Notes under the pieces: model-generated
Told to the model about the DNA's origin: nothing
Database searches by the model: none
What the model saw: the letters and a program-made list of their open reading frames with translations, nothing else
Shown: positions 5,856 to 14,885 of the stretch, in pieces
How the letters are laid out: each line of letters opens with the position of its first letter
How positions within the stretch are numbered: position 1 is the first letter of the stretch
Translations under genes and position numbers: made by a program
Origin: a virus
Length of the DNA stretch: 36,314 bases
IMG/VR virus record: IMGVR_UViG_3300036985_002071
Span: 1-36,314 of that record
Direction: 5' to 3' (one strand)

Positions 5856-6962
5856 TTAAATCAGACCCGGAGTTCCAGAGTCTGTTGTCGCAGCTGGTGG
5901 AGCACTTTGGAGTGCTGCGAGTTGAGTTTCCAGCGCCACCACCCGCGCCGATAATTCCTGTATGCCTTTCGCCATCACTGAGACCATATTCCCGTAATAA
6001 AGCGCATCGGGTTGGCCCGAATCATTGTAGGAAACAAACTCGGTAAGCCCTGCTTCGTGCACTTCCTCAGCGATGAAACCGCCGAATGTGATCGCGCCGT
6101 CGTTGTTGCCCTGATAGGTCACCGGTCGCAATTTGAGGATGTCGGCCAGACCGTGTTGGGCATCTTGGATGTTGTGTTTATAGCGCCTTGAGGATGTCGA
6201 TCGCAGCATGGCGCCAACGTTGTTGATCACCATGTTTGCGGCTGCACCCGTGGTGTAGTTGTAGGGCGCAAAGGTCAAGGTGGCGTCGCTGCCGGTGCTG
6301 ATAAGCCCATCATCGCGAACTAGAAACGTCTGGAAAAACGCTGAGTTCTGATTCCGAAGTGTGTTTGTCGCTGAGCCTGTGCCAGATCCGCGAATGATTA
6401 CCTGCGAATTTGTTAGAGCAGTTGTTCCGAAGCCCGCGATCGCAGTAACCGCAAGCGTGTCGGTCAGCGCATTGCCCAAAGTCACGTTGCCGCTCGCAGC
6501 CAGCGTGGTGCACCCAACGCCCGCAAGGGTGCTGGTGCTGCTCACAGTTAACGTGGTCAGCGCGGTCGTGGTGGCTGTCAACGAGGTCGTGGCGCTCAGC
6601 GTCGTGAACGCGCCGGTGTTGGGGACCACGTTGCCGATCGCTGGAGGAGATCCAAGCGACAAAACGGCGACATCGTTAATGCTCGAAATATTGTCCACCG
6701 TCGCCAACAGGTTGTTGTTTGAGTCTCGGATCAGGACTTTTATCGACACCCCGCTGAGCGTCCACACGCTTGTCGTGAGTCGCCCAGACGAGTCGAGGAT
6801 GATTGGGTTGGCATTGGTGACAGCCCCGCCAGAATCGGCGTAGGTGGCCACTGGTGTCGTTGTGCCGGCAGTGTATGTGTAGATTTTCCCACCGGCCAGA
6901 ATCACGCCCTGATTGGTAAAACTTTGCAGTTGGAAGGCTATGGGAGATTGGTAGTAGGCCAT
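5856..6962 (-). CDS. Tail fibre with S74 intramolecular chaperone domain
   Basis: This 368-aa protein starts MAYYQSPIAFQLQSFTNQG, an adaptor-like N-terminal domain (KIYTYTAGTTTPVATYADS) that anchors fibres. A Thr/Ser/Ala-rich shaft follows (repeated TTLSATTSLTATTTALTTL). The C-terminal S74 domain begins SSRRYKHNIQDAQHGL, with the Ser-x4-Lys pair (about S257, K262) that performs self-cleavage after trimerisation. A coiled coil (ELSARVVALETQLAALQ) closes it. A TTG start 15 bases upstream is possible, but ATG 6962 just after the preceding stop is preferred. It is the last gene of the leftward unit. Confidence 0.88.
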   Translation of the reverse strand: MAYYQSPIAFQLQSFTNQGVILAGGKIYTYTAGTTTPVATYADSGGAVTNANPIILDSSGRLTTSVWTLSGVSIKVLIRDSNNNLLATVDNISSINDVAVLSLGSPPAIGNVVPNTGAFTTLSATTSLTATTTALTTLTVSSTSTLAGVGCTTLAASGNVTLGNALTDTLAVTAIAGFGTTALTNSQVIIRGSGTGSATNTLRNQNSAFFQTFLVRDDGLISTGSDATLTFAPYNYTTGAAANMVINNVGAMLRSTSSRRYKHNIQDAQHGLADILKLRPVTYQGNNDGAITFGGFIAEEVHEAGLTEFVSYNDSGQPDALYYGNMVSVMAKGIQELSARVVALETQLAALQSAPPAATTDSGTPGLI

Positions 6963-6963
6963 T

Positions 6964-8178
6964 TTAGTGGTACTCAAATTCGAGCGCGAAACCGTGCTCT
7001 TGGAGTTTAGGGAGTTCGTCTGTCTCGCCGATGTGGTCCGGGTAAATCATGTCTGGGATGTGCAGCTGCTGCACCGTTTTGTAGGCCCGCTCAGCTGCCT
7101 GCGCGATGCTGCGCCCCGTCCCAAAAACAGTGCACGAGTAGTCGCCCGCAGTCGCCCACATCTCGCGCTCGACCAGATCATCTCCGTCCATGTCCGGCAT
7201 GGTGGCCATCTTCACGCTGTGTGGCGCGATATATTTTCGATTCTTCGCGGTCACGCCATAAATCGGGACGTCGATGTCTCGGCTCTGCACCAGCACGCCC
7301 ACCGCAATCGCCGTGCTCGTTTCCAGCGTGTCTTCACCCTCGCAGGCATCCAGCATCCACTGCGCTGGGTCGCCCTTATGAGTCGCTAGCATCGAACTAA
7401 ATGCCGGCCAGCTGGGCCGCGCCGTAAACCCTAGCGGCCACGCTTTGCCATCTTCATCGATGATGCAATCAATATGGATTGCGCCGTAATGCTCCAGGGC
7501 AACCAAGGCATCCTCTAGGGGTCGCAAAACCATCTCGAACAAGTCGGACCGAGTGCAGTATTTTACTACAGCACAATCCAAGCGGCCCAGCTGCTCATTA
7601 GGCAGGCCGCTGAATCCTTCTTTGCCCATCCAGCCGCCAACCGTCAAGCCACTGCCCACGATGAATTTCTGCAACATGCACGGACCATTCATTCCTGCGC
7701 GCTGCCACCGCTGCAGCAGCGCCACAAGGTCGGCAGGAGACTTGGCACAATAGGATTTGGATTCCGTCTTCACAACCCACCGCTCGCTTGATTTGCGGGC
7801 AAACGCCTCTGCTTCAACCAGCGTTTCAAATGGCTGGTGCTCCGGGCATTCGATCCAATGGTCCTCTAGAAACTCCATGCCGAAATCGATGTCGGTTTCC
7901 AGCTTTGCGGATTGCACCGATGGAGCGAACACCGCGACACCCGCCCGCCGGAAGTACTCCAGTCGCTCGAGGTATTTTTCGTTGCCGGTGGGAAAAACCA
8001 AGTCGGCCCACTTGGCGCTTTGGGTCCAGTTCTGCACGAACTCCACGCCTTTGAATCCCTGCCCGATATGTGGCGATGCATTGGGCGATAGCCAGTAGCG
8101 AACCTGATGACCTGCAGACACGCAGCGCAGAACAAAATCTAATCCAGCGTCCTCGCTTTCAATCACGAGGATTTTCAT
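6964..8178 (-). CDS. PurD-like ATP-grasp protein
   Basis: This 404-aa protein has the architecture of phosphoribosylamine-glycine ligase: an N-terminal Rossmann-like domain (MKILVIESEDAG), an ATP-grasp core (WVVKTES at 134-140, CMLQKFIVGSGLTVGG at 167-182, YGAIHIDCIIDEDGK at 231-245) and a PurD-type C-terminal domain (AAERAYKTVQQLHIPDMIY at 361-379). The start is odd for PurD because the GGREHA nucleotide-contact motif is replaced. The usual E-x-N-x-R-F-G-D metal motif also appears as LGFTARPSWPAF. It may have a changed substrate or weak activity. It overlaps the ejection-protein stop (TGATG) and sits among virion genes, not in a purine operon. Purine supply or ligation of a small molecule are both possible. 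Confidence 0.75.
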   Translation of the reverse strand: MKILVIESEDAGLDFVLRCVSAGHQVRYWLSPNASPHIGQGFKGVEFVQNWTQSAKWADLVFPTGNEKYLERLEYFRRAGVAVFAPSVQSAKLETDIDFGMEFLEDHWIECPEHQPFETLVEAEAFARKSSERWVVKTESKSYCAKSPADLVALLQRWQRAGMNGPCMLQKFIVGSGLTVGGWMGKEGFSGLPNEQLGRLDCAVVKYCTRSDLFEMVLRPLEDALVALEHYGAIHIDCIIDEDGKAWPLGFTARPSWPAFSSMLATHKGDPAQWMLDACEGEDTLETSTAIAVGVLVQSRDIDVPIYGVTAKNRKYIAPHSVKMATMPDMDGDDLVEREMWATAGDYSCTVFGTGRSIAQAAERAYKTVQQLHIPDMIYPDHIGETDELPKLQEHGFALEFEYH

Positions 8179-11100
8179 CAGAAACCCATGACCGACTGCA
8201 GCGTGTTTTCCTGCACTCCCGGTGCTTTCAGCGCCTCGCGCAGCAGATCCTGCTTAACTGGTGCGCCGCCGCCGAATATGTCGCCTTGCTTCGGATCGCC
8301 CGCGGCGTCCACGAGGTCGTAAAACTTCACGATCAGCTGAGATATGCGATTCGATGACCTGGCGTTCGCCTGCATGAATTCCAAAAGGGTCCGTGCGTCT
8401 GGTGTTAGCGATTCGCCCAGCATCTCGCCCTGCCTGAGCCATTCGCCCACGTTGGTGCCTTCTGACTTTAGCTTGCGCAGCATCTGCGCCGCGCTGGCGA
8501 TGTCGTTGGAGATGTCCAGGTCGTACCGAGCACCGGATTCGATCATCGATTTGACCTCGGCTACCTTGGGCGATGCTTTGATCAGCGCGCTGCCCACGTT
8601 CTTCGAGGTCTCGTCTGTGCTTTCCAAAAATGACGCGAGCACGTCCGTCTTTTTGCCGAACGCTTGATGAAGTAGCGCGTTGCGAAACCGGCTAGTCCCC
8701 ACTTGCGACAGTTCGCCATCGCTATCCAGCAGGGTGGCTTGTTCTTCTTTGGAGAAATTCCCCATCCAGCGCCGAATCAGATCTGCATTTTGGCGCATTG
8801 AAATGCTGCCATCTTCCGCAATCGATAAGTCGGCGATGTTGCCTAGCTTTTCCGAATCGATTGCCGCCTGCTCAGTTGGGGACTTGCCTAGCCCCACTTC
8901 CTCGTTCGACGCGATCGCCAGCTTTTTAACATCCACGGGCTTGTCAAAAACGCGCACGAGGACAGGCTTACGCATGCCTTGCGCTGCGTCCTGCGGGATC
9001 CCGTATTCCTGCAGCTTGGCGATGATTTCCGAGGTGTATTTGCCCGCGTTGTTGATGTCGTAGGCGCGAGAGATTGCCGAGAATCGGCCATTGCCGGCAA
9101 CAATCTGACCGTCCCGAGTGATCGTCGGCGCGCCCATGCCGCCAACCGGAGAACGGCCCAGCAGGTTCGGATCTAGCTGCAGCGCGATCTTGCTGACTTG
9201 CGCCGCCGATGCCGCCCGCGTGCGGTCCCGAAACTGATTCTCGGCCAGCGTCATGGTCGCGCTAATTTGGTCTGCGTCCACGACGGCCCACTGCACCCCG
9301 TGGTACTCGTTCCCGATCTTCACGTTGTCTGGCGCGCCCTGCGGCCTAATGCGGCCTGCCACAGTTCCGAGCGTCTGCGAGCCAGCCGGTTCGGATAGAC
9401 TTTGCAGCGTTGGCGCTGGCCCTTGCGGAGCAGTATTGCGCAGCGTTGGCGCTGACGGTCCTCCCGCTGGTGGCCCAGACGGTGGTGGCCCAGACGGTCC
9501 AGACGGTGGTGGACGAGACGGTGGAGGTCCAGCTGGAGGGGTTGTTGGTGGAGGCTCAGCCGGCGGTTCTCCCGGTTTCCCTTTTCTGCGGATCCCAGCA
9601 AAAGGCTCTAGCGAGTCGCGCACGAACCGCCGATTAGCCAGCGTGCTAATAATGCCCTTGCCAAACTTCACAACCCCAGCCGGCACGCCCACAGACTGCA
9701 AAGCAGCGTCGGTTGCTGCCGCCCCAACTGCGCCTGCTTGCTCGCGGAAAATGTCCGACGCCGCAGACACTGTGGTCCCAGAATAATTGACGTACCCGCC
9801 CGAGCCAGTCTGCTGGGTGTAGCGCATGACTTCGCCCAAGGTATTCAACTGCGCGGCTTCTTCCGGGTTGAACACGATGTCCAGCACCCCGGAATCCTTT
9901 AAGCCCCGAAACGTGCGATCGTAGCCGGCGGCGGTCATGTTTCGCGATTGCGTGCGATCCCCCGGCGCGAATGCCATCGTGCCGGTCTTGTCGTCGAGCT
10001 TTTTGAGCAGCGCCAATTTAGCTAGCTGCTGCGCATCGGTGCCGACCAGAGTCTGCAGCACCCTAGCCGCGCCGCCTTCGCCCGCGTTAGTGACGTGCTT
10101 GTCCAAAAACTTGTCGGCGCGAGCCGTGCCGTTGACCACTGACGCAAACGCCGGATCGGCCTCAATCAGCTGAAACCGTGCGCGAGCTAATGCCCTTGCC
10201 CGATCTGCCGCAATTTTTATGTCTCCCACTTCGCCAACCAGCGGCATGTCGGCCAGTTGGCGCTGAAAGATCCCAGCTGCATACGCCTCGTTTCCTTTCC
10301 CACTCCGCTGGTAACCTTTGATCGCACGACCTAATACGCTTTGCAGCTTGTCAATCTGATCAAATGGGATCTGGCCCTTCGCCGTCATGTCGGCCAGTTC
10401 GGCTTTGAATTCTTCCGGAAGCCAGCGAAACGATCTGTTCGCCTGCAACGCATCAGTCACCAGAGATTCGATGCCGGTGACATCGACCATCATGTCCCGC
10501 CCGCCCATCAGCGTTTTGATTTCCCCGTAGGCCGCGCCAATTTCACCCGTTAGACCTGCGTCGTGCGCCTCGTAAAGCTTGATGAAATCCTTGCCAAGGT
10601 TGTTAGCCGTTGGCTCGCCGAAAATGTCTGGCGCCATGGAATCACGCAGGAGCGTGAAATTTTCTTGGAATAATTGAGGATATTGATCGAGCCGTTCGGC
10701 AAGCGCCGGGAGTTTCGCCCGCAAGTTTCGCTCTTCGGAGAACAACGCAGAATCTGCTGTCGCCATTCCCCGCGTCAGCGGCACGGGAGCCGGCAGCGAG
10801 CTTGCTTTCGCGTGCCGGTCTAGCGCCGTGGTTTGGACCTCCTCTACCGGCACGCCCTGCAATGCGGTCCTGACGGCCTGTGGGGCTTCGTCAATCGATG
10901 CCTGCACCATCGCCGCATCAGGCGTCTGTGCCGCGCCCATGCTTTGCCTGCGAGCGTCTGGCGTCATTCTTGGGTCTACACCGTCAAACGCCCCGCGCCT
11001 TTGCGGCAAACCTAATTGTGACTTCTTGTAAGGCGCGAGCGTTTCCGCGCCCATCCTGCCGCGCAGAAATGGCGTAGCCGCGAGCGCCGCTTCCGGGACA

Positions 11101-11585
11101 CCCGATAGCACAGCGCCAGCGACCCGGGTTGCTTGGCTTGGCTCAATGCCTAGCGCCGGGATGCCTTGTTCGGCCAGTGCAGATCCTGGCTCACGCGCCG
11201 CCTCGATTGCCGGCATCATTGTTTCGCCCAGACCGCCGATTGCCGCCCGACCTGCGGCGGTGAATGGTTGCCCGCCGATCGTTTCCTGAGTCTGGCGCAC
11301 GAACTCTGCGCCTTGGCCCGGAGGACCGGGGAGCACAGCACCAGCAAGGCCAGCAAGGCCCGATGCCGGAAAAGCTACCGCTAGCCTAGCCATGCTTAAA
11401 CCCACGTCTGCCGGTGAGGTTGCTAAGCCAGCTCCAAGCGTGGCCGCACCAGCCACAGCGCGCTGCCCGACCGACATTTCTGGCGCTGGTTTAGCTTTTA
11501 AAGGCGCTGATTCCCACGCGGCTTTTGTTGTCCCGCTATTGGCTGGCCCGCTTTTTAACGGCGCAGATTCCCATGCCGCAGCCAT
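8178..11585 (-). CDS. Very large ejection/internal virion protein with DdrB-like ParB domain
   Basis: This 1,135-aa protein is in the position of P22 gp16, the largest ejected protein. It opens with a duplicated AAWESAPLK segment and an Ala/Gly-rich amphipathic region (about 40-190) that could interact with membrane. A long helical body and a Pro/Gly-rich hinge (about 665-720) follow. The next part resembles the DdrB-ParB domain of polyvalent proteins: the segments QFRDRTRAASAAQVSKIALQ and GQIVAGNGRFSAISRAYD (about residue 830), then a helical tail. Such multi-domain proteins are delivered with DNA to condition the host cell. The assignment as ejection protein rests on order and size, and the ParB-like domain on motif reading. 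Confidence 0.75.
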   Translation of the reverse strand: MAAAWESAPLKSGPANSGTTKAAWESAPLKAKPAPEMSVGQRAVAGAATLGAGLATSPADVGLSMARLAVAFPASGLAGLAGAVLPGPPGQGAEFVRQTQETIGGQPFTAAGRAAIGGLGETMMPAIEAAREPGSALAEQGIPALGIEPSQATRVAGAVLSGVPEAALAATPFLRGRMGAETLAPYKKSQLGLPQRRGAFDGVDPRMTPDARRQSMGAAQTPDAAMVQASIDEAPQAVRTALQGVPVEEVQTTALDRHAKASSLPAPVPLTRGMATADSALFSEERNLRAKLPALAERLDQYPQLFQENFTLLRDSMAPDIFGEPTANNLGKDFIKLYEAHDAGLTGEIGAAYGEIKTLMGGRDMMVDVTGIESLVTDALQANRSFRWLPEEFKAELADMTAKGQIPFDQIDKLQSVLGRAIKGYQRSGKGNEAYAAGIFQRQLADMPLVGEVGDIKIAADRARALARARFQLIEADPAFASVVNGTARADKFLDKHVTNAGEGGAARVLQTLVGTDAQQLAKLALLKKLDDKTGTMAFAPGDRTQSRNMTAAGYDRTFRGLKDSGVLDIVFNPEEAAQLNTLGEVMRYTQQTGSGGYVNYSGTTVSAASDIFREQAGAVGAAATDAALQSVGVPAGVVKFGKGIISTLANRRFVRDSLEPFAGIRRKGKPGEPPAEPPPTTPPAGPPPSRPPPSGPSGPPPSGPPAGGPSAPTLRNTAPQGPAPTLQSLSEPAGSQTLGTVAGRIRPQGAPDNVKIGNEYHGVQWAVVDADQISATMTLAENQFRDRTRAASAAQVSKIALQLDPNLLGRSPVGGMGAPTITRDGQIVAGNGRFSAISRAYDINNAGKYTSEIIAKLQEYGIPQDAAQGMRKPVLVRVFDKPVDVKKLAIASNEEVGLGKSPTEQAAIDSEKLGNIADLSIAEDGSISMRQNADLIRRWMGNFSKEEQATLLDSDGELSQVGTSRFRNALLHQAFGKKTDVLASFLESTDETSKNVGSALIKASPKVAEVKSMIESGARYDLDISNDIASAAQMLRKLKSEGTNVGEWLRQGEMLGESLTPDARTLLEFMQANARSSNRISQLIVKFYDLVDAAGDPKQGDIFGGGAPVKQDLLREALKAPGVQENTLQSVMGF

Positions 11586-13096
11586 TACGGCTTTGTCCTC
11601 TCGACGCCAGTCGGATCGATGAAATCCTGACCAGATTGCAACCGCCCATAATCTTCGTCGGTTTGGATCTGGACTGGTGCCCCACTTGCCGCCGCGCCCG
11701 GAGGGGGAGGAGGGGAACCGGACGGCGGCGGGGTGGGACTTTGTCCAAGAGATGGCAGAAAAATTTCAGGTTTCATGGCGTTTTGCGCAGCCCGTTCTGC
11801 CGCATGCGCCTCGGCCGTGATGGCTTCAATCGCCACTTTATAAACTTCGGCACTTTGCGCATTGCCGAGCAATTCTCGGTTGTGCTGCTGCCCTTCGAGG
11901 TTGCCAACACCGCCACGCGCCGCCACTTGGTTGTACGCGTTAAGAACAGACTGAGTATTCACGAACAGACGAGCCAAGTCTGGATCGCTTATATTTTGTT
12001 CTCCCATCTGCAGCAATTTGTTAAATGGTACAAAGCTCGTTCGTTTTACCTGAGCTGATGCCGAAAGCGCCAAAGGCGTAAACTCAATCAACTCTTGAAT
12101 TGCAATTGCAATACCACCCGCTTGCAGACCCACCTTGTCCATAGCTTTGTACATGCTACGCATCTGCCCACGCTTGGCGACAATCATGGCCGGCGACAAG
12201 CCACTGTCCCTCATCTGCGTATTCATTTCGTTCATCACTTTCGCCTTGTCTCTTGCGCTTAGTCCCGCAATAACTTCTCGAGGTGGAACGCCTTGCACCA
12301 TCTGCCCCGCCAACATCGAAGCGGTTTCTTCATCGATACCGCTTGTTGCCGCGTTTTGCTGCGCGGCGGTTTGCGGGATGCCGCCCATGTATTCCATTTC
12401 GCCGGTCTTTGGGTTTTGCCGGTAAACGCCAGGTCCTTGCGGCCCCACCATCTGCGTAGTTTTGCCGTAGGTCGGCTGCTGAGACTTCAACCACTCGCGG
12501 GTCTGTTGGTTCTGCCCCAGCGCCCCTTCAATGTTTTGCAGGATGTTTCCTTGCGACAGATGCCCGCCCAGCTGTTGGATTTGATTCGGATCCATTGCGG
12601 GCTTGCCATTGGGCAACATCGTCGCGCCGAGCATCTTTAATGCTTCGCTTGCCGGCCCCAGCAGTGCTGCGTCAATCTGATCTTGTGAAGCGCCTGCTTG
12701 GCGCATCTGCTGGCCTTGCAGGTACAAAGGCTCCAGCGCGTTGCCGTACATCTCGTGCTGTTTGGTCAGGATGTCGTACTGGCTCTTAAGCTGCTCCGCT
12801 TCGCCTGATTGCAAATCGCTGAATTGCTTTTGCAGCTTGATGCCCATCTCTGGGTTGACCTTGATCGCTTCGCCCGCAAACGCCGTCTGGCCCTCTGGCG
12901 TGCTCAGGTCGTGCTTACCGGACAGCGACCGTAATGTCTGCAGGTCGTTCTGCGATTGCTTCTCGGCGTTCAGCTGCATCCTGCCGATCTGCTGCTTGTC
13001 GACGATGTCGGACAGCTGATAGCCACGCGCCGTGGCGCCAGCGATGTCAGCGCCTTGCCCGCCGATTTTTGAAATAATGCTAGGCTCTAATTCCAT
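11585..13096 (-). CDS. Ejection protein, gp20 position
   Basis: This 503-aa protein is rich in Gln, Ala and Met and mostly helical, followed by a Pro-rich stretch (PTPPPSGSPPPPPGAAASG) near the C-terminus. It is similar in size and place to P22 gp20 (471 aa), an ejected DNA-transfer protein. ATG 13096 (MELEPSIISK) is preferred over ATG 13102 because the AAGGGG ribosome-binding site abuts the latter but stands 6 bases from the former. The stop forms TAATG with the next gene. No enzymatic motif is seen. Confidence 0.72.
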   Translation of the reverse strand: MELEPSIISKIGGQGADIAGATARGYQLSDIVDKQQIGRMQLNAEKQSQNDLQTLRSLSGKHDLSTPEGQTAFAGEAIKVNPEMGIKLQKQFSDLQSGEAEQLKSQYDILTKQHEMYGNALEPLYLQGQQMRQAGASQDQIDAALLGPASEALKMLGATMLPNGKPAMDPNQIQQLGGHLSQGNILQNIEGALGQNQQTREWLKSQQPTYGKTTQMVGPQGPGVYRQNPKTGEMEYMGGIPQTAAQQNAATSGIDEETASMLAGQMVQGVPPREVIAGLSARDKAKVMNEMNTQMRDSGLSPAMIVAKRGQMRSMYKAMDKVGLQAGGIAIAIQELIEFTPLALSASAQVKRTSFVPFNKLLQMGEQNISDPDLARLFVNTQSVLNAYNQVAARGGVGNLEGQQHNRELLGNAQSAEVYKVAIEAITAEAHAAERAAQNAMKPEIFLPSLGQSPTPPPSGSPPPPPGAAASGAPVQIQTDEDYGRLQSGQDFIDPTGVERTKP

Positions 13097-13106
13097 GGCC
13101 ATCCCC

Positions 13107-13871
13107 TTAAATTGTCATCGGCGGCTGGATCTGACTGGGACCGCCCATGAATCCACCCTGATAAGATCCAAAACTTGATGGCTGCTGCAGACCTTGCAAC
13201 GTTCTCAGCGTCTGCTGGTTTTGGTAGCCTTGATTCAGCGCCGTCGACACCCCGGAAATGGCGTTTGCCCCGATGTTGCCCATCGCGTTGCCTTGGTTGG
13301 TCGCAATGTTTGCCAAATTCGTGCCGCGATTGGTCGCAATGTTTCCGAGATTATTTGCACCGGCTTGAATCATGGACGCTTGCCCCGCAGACGATGCCTG
13401 CCCGACATCGATGGGCTGCAACAGGTTCTGCAGCTGCTGCTGGTAACTGGTGCTGGCTAGCCCTTGGTTGTAATCGCTCAGCGCCTTGAGGGTGTTGCCT
13501 GAAAGCCCCAGACCCATAGCCGAGGCTTGGCGCTTGGTCGCGTCGTTGCCTTGCTGCTGCTGGAACTGATAGCCGGGCATCTGAGCCAGCTGAGCATTCA
13601 TCTGCGCTGGGTCTTGCTGTCCACCTGCCCCAATGCCGAGCAAACGCTGATAAGCGGGAATCGCAGATTCGCCGAGACCGCGATACGGCGCGCTCATTTT
13701 GGCGCTTTGCTCGATCGCATACTTTTGCTGATCTGAGGCTGTTTGCGCGGCGTCTTTAATTGCCTTGGCCGATATTCGCGCCACCTCTGTGGCAGCGTTT
13801 GCTTGGATCTTCGCGCTGACCATCGATCCTGCGGCTTGCGCAATCCCGCCGATTCCAAACATGTCGCTCAT
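13107..13871 (-). CDS. Ejection/DNA-transfer protein, gp7 position
   Basis: This 254-aa Ala/Gln/Gly/Asn-rich protein begins MSDMFGIGGIAQAAGSMVS, then a helical segment. The family-like run LAQMPGYQFQQQQGNDATKR is followed by AMGLGLSGNTLKALSDYNQG. A C-terminal region repeats a short motif (NLGNIATNRG, NLANIATNQG, AMGNIGANAI). This fits podovirus gp7-like DNA-transfer proteins (P22 gp7 is 229 aa). GGAG lies about 8 bases before the ATG. It probably travels with the genome and helps build the channel through the envelope. Confidence 0.75.
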   Translation of the reverse strand: MSDMFGIGGIAQAAGSMVSAKIQANAATEVARISAKAIKDAAQTASDQQKYAIEQSAKMSAPYRGLGESAIPAYQRLLGIGAGGQQDPAQMNAQLAQMPGYQFQQQQGNDATKRQASAMGLGLSGNTLKALSDYNQGLASTSYQQQLQNLLQPIDVGQASSAGQASMIQAGANNLGNIATNRGTNLANIATNQGNAMGNIGANAISGVSTALNQGYQNQQTLRTLQGLQQPSSFGSYQGGFMGGPSQIQPPMTI

Positions 13872-13872
13872 G

Positions 13873-14316
13873 TTAATCTCCGATCCATTTGCCGTAATAC
13901 GTTTCCGTTAGCCCGTAGTCTAGTCTTCTCAGCACCGCCGACGCATCTTTGTGAGATTTCACACCCACGAAAATTCTGTCCACGCCTCGCCGCCGCGCTT
14001 CCGCTTCCACCGCCCGAAACAGTTTCACGCCCGCAAACTTGCCTCGCGCCTTGGGATGCAGGAAGAACGATCCGGTGGTCAGCGTCATCACCGTTTCGTA
14101 GTGCAGCCCGGGCGCCACGAATCCAAGGTAATACCCCACCAGCTCGCCCGCTTCACGCGCCGCAATCAACAGCAAACTGCCCAGCGTTTCAAGATTCAAA
14201 TACGCCGCGTAGTTCGGTGCCAGCGCCGCCTTGTCGCTCGCTATTTCATCGTGGCACAGAAAGAACAACGGCTTTAATTCCTCCAGACTGTCGGCGAATT
14301 TTTCCACGTGGAACAT
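13873..14316 (-). CDS. GNAT-family N-acetyltransferase
   Basis: This 147-aa protein has the GNAT fold pattern: LLIAAREAGELVGYYLGFV (beta strands 2-4), a strand/loop TTGSFFLHPKARGKFAGVKL holding the acetyl-CoA pyrophosphate loop (R/Q-x-x-G-x-G/A type), then a helix VEAEARRRGVDRIFVGV and the terminal strands. ATG 14316 overlaps the upstream TGA as TGATG, and a GTG one codon earlier is also possible. GNAT genes occur next to tail or ejection genes in several podoviruses. The substrate is unknown. Confidence 0.85.
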   Translation of the reverse strand: MFHVEKFADSLEELKPLFFLCHDEIASDKAALAPNYAAYLNLETLGSLLLIAAREAGELVGYYLGFVAPGLHYETVMTLTTGSFFLHPKARGKFAGVKLFRAVEAEARRRGVDRIFVGVKSHKDASAVLRRLDYGLTETYYGKWIGD

Positions 14317-14885
14317 CACGATATTTTGATCAGGCTGGCGATCACGCTTGGGGTGTAAGGTATGTTGGGATCTGATATGGCTGCAAAAGCAAACAGCACC
14401 ATATCAACGCTGCTGGCCTGCCACGCCATTTCTATGTAATCGCCCGCTGCCATACTTAACGTAAACGAGTACTGAGCAAAAAATACCGCCTCCGGTGCCA
14501 GCGTGAACAATCGGCCTGAGTAGTTCACATCGTTGCCATTGAGCCGCAACAACAAGGCTACAGTTTGCGAATCCAGCACATCGTAGTTCGTGAACTGGAT
14601 TGACGCTTCGAGAATAAACACGCCGGCGTTGACCACTGTCATCTTGCCAGCCCCATCAGAAATTACGTTGTTGGATTCAAAAGTTTGACCAAGTTTGATG
14701 ACATAAACTTCGTCGTACGCGGTTGAAACTTGAGTAGTCGTATCAAAAAACGATCCGTAATCCCGAGCTAAAACATTCTGCTGGATTACCGTCAGCAACC
14801 AGTCAAACCATGCGCGCCACGGTGCCGTTAAAAAACTGCTTTTCTCCTGCGTGATGTTGTTGCCGGGAACCGGGAACAGGTTCAT
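14316..14885 (-). CDS. Jelly-roll-like virion protein (tail-tip or needle position)
   Basis: This 189-aa protein starts MNLFPVPGNNITQEKSSFL. The second half looks like a C1q/TNF-type beta sandwich: alternating strands GVFILEASIQF, TVALLLRLNG, FFAQYSFTLSMAAGDYIEMA and SVIASLIKIS. The order portal...gp4-gp10-this gene-ejection proteins puts it where P22 encodes the gp26 tail needle, whose relatives can end in a TNF-like knob. It lacks a long coiled-coil shaft, so the needle idea is tentative. The start overlaps the gp10-like stop (ATGA). Confidence 0.6.
   Translation of the reverse strand: MNLFPVPGNNITQEKSSFLTAPWRAWFDWLLTVIQQNVLARDYGSFFDTTTQVSTAYDEVYVIKLGQTFESNNVISDGAGKMTVVNAGVFILEASIQFTNYDVLDSQTVALLLRLNGNDVNYSGRLFTLAPEAVFFAQYSFTLSMAAGDYIEMAWQASSVDMVLFAFAAISDPNIPYTPSVIASLIKIS

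Noticed and set aside
5591-6046. A plus-strand frame that continues past the Ref stop with protein-like sequence (TWDGIKANPKLVDWV)
   Set aside because: It overlaps Ref out of frame and then runs antisense to the S74 fibre coiled coil. It has no good start or ribosome-binding site and a Pro-rich, unlikely end.
9253-9786. Gly-rich plus-strand frame opposite the ejection protein
   Set aside because: It is the mirror of the Pro/Gly hinge codons on the minus strand. Low complexity makes it open by chance.
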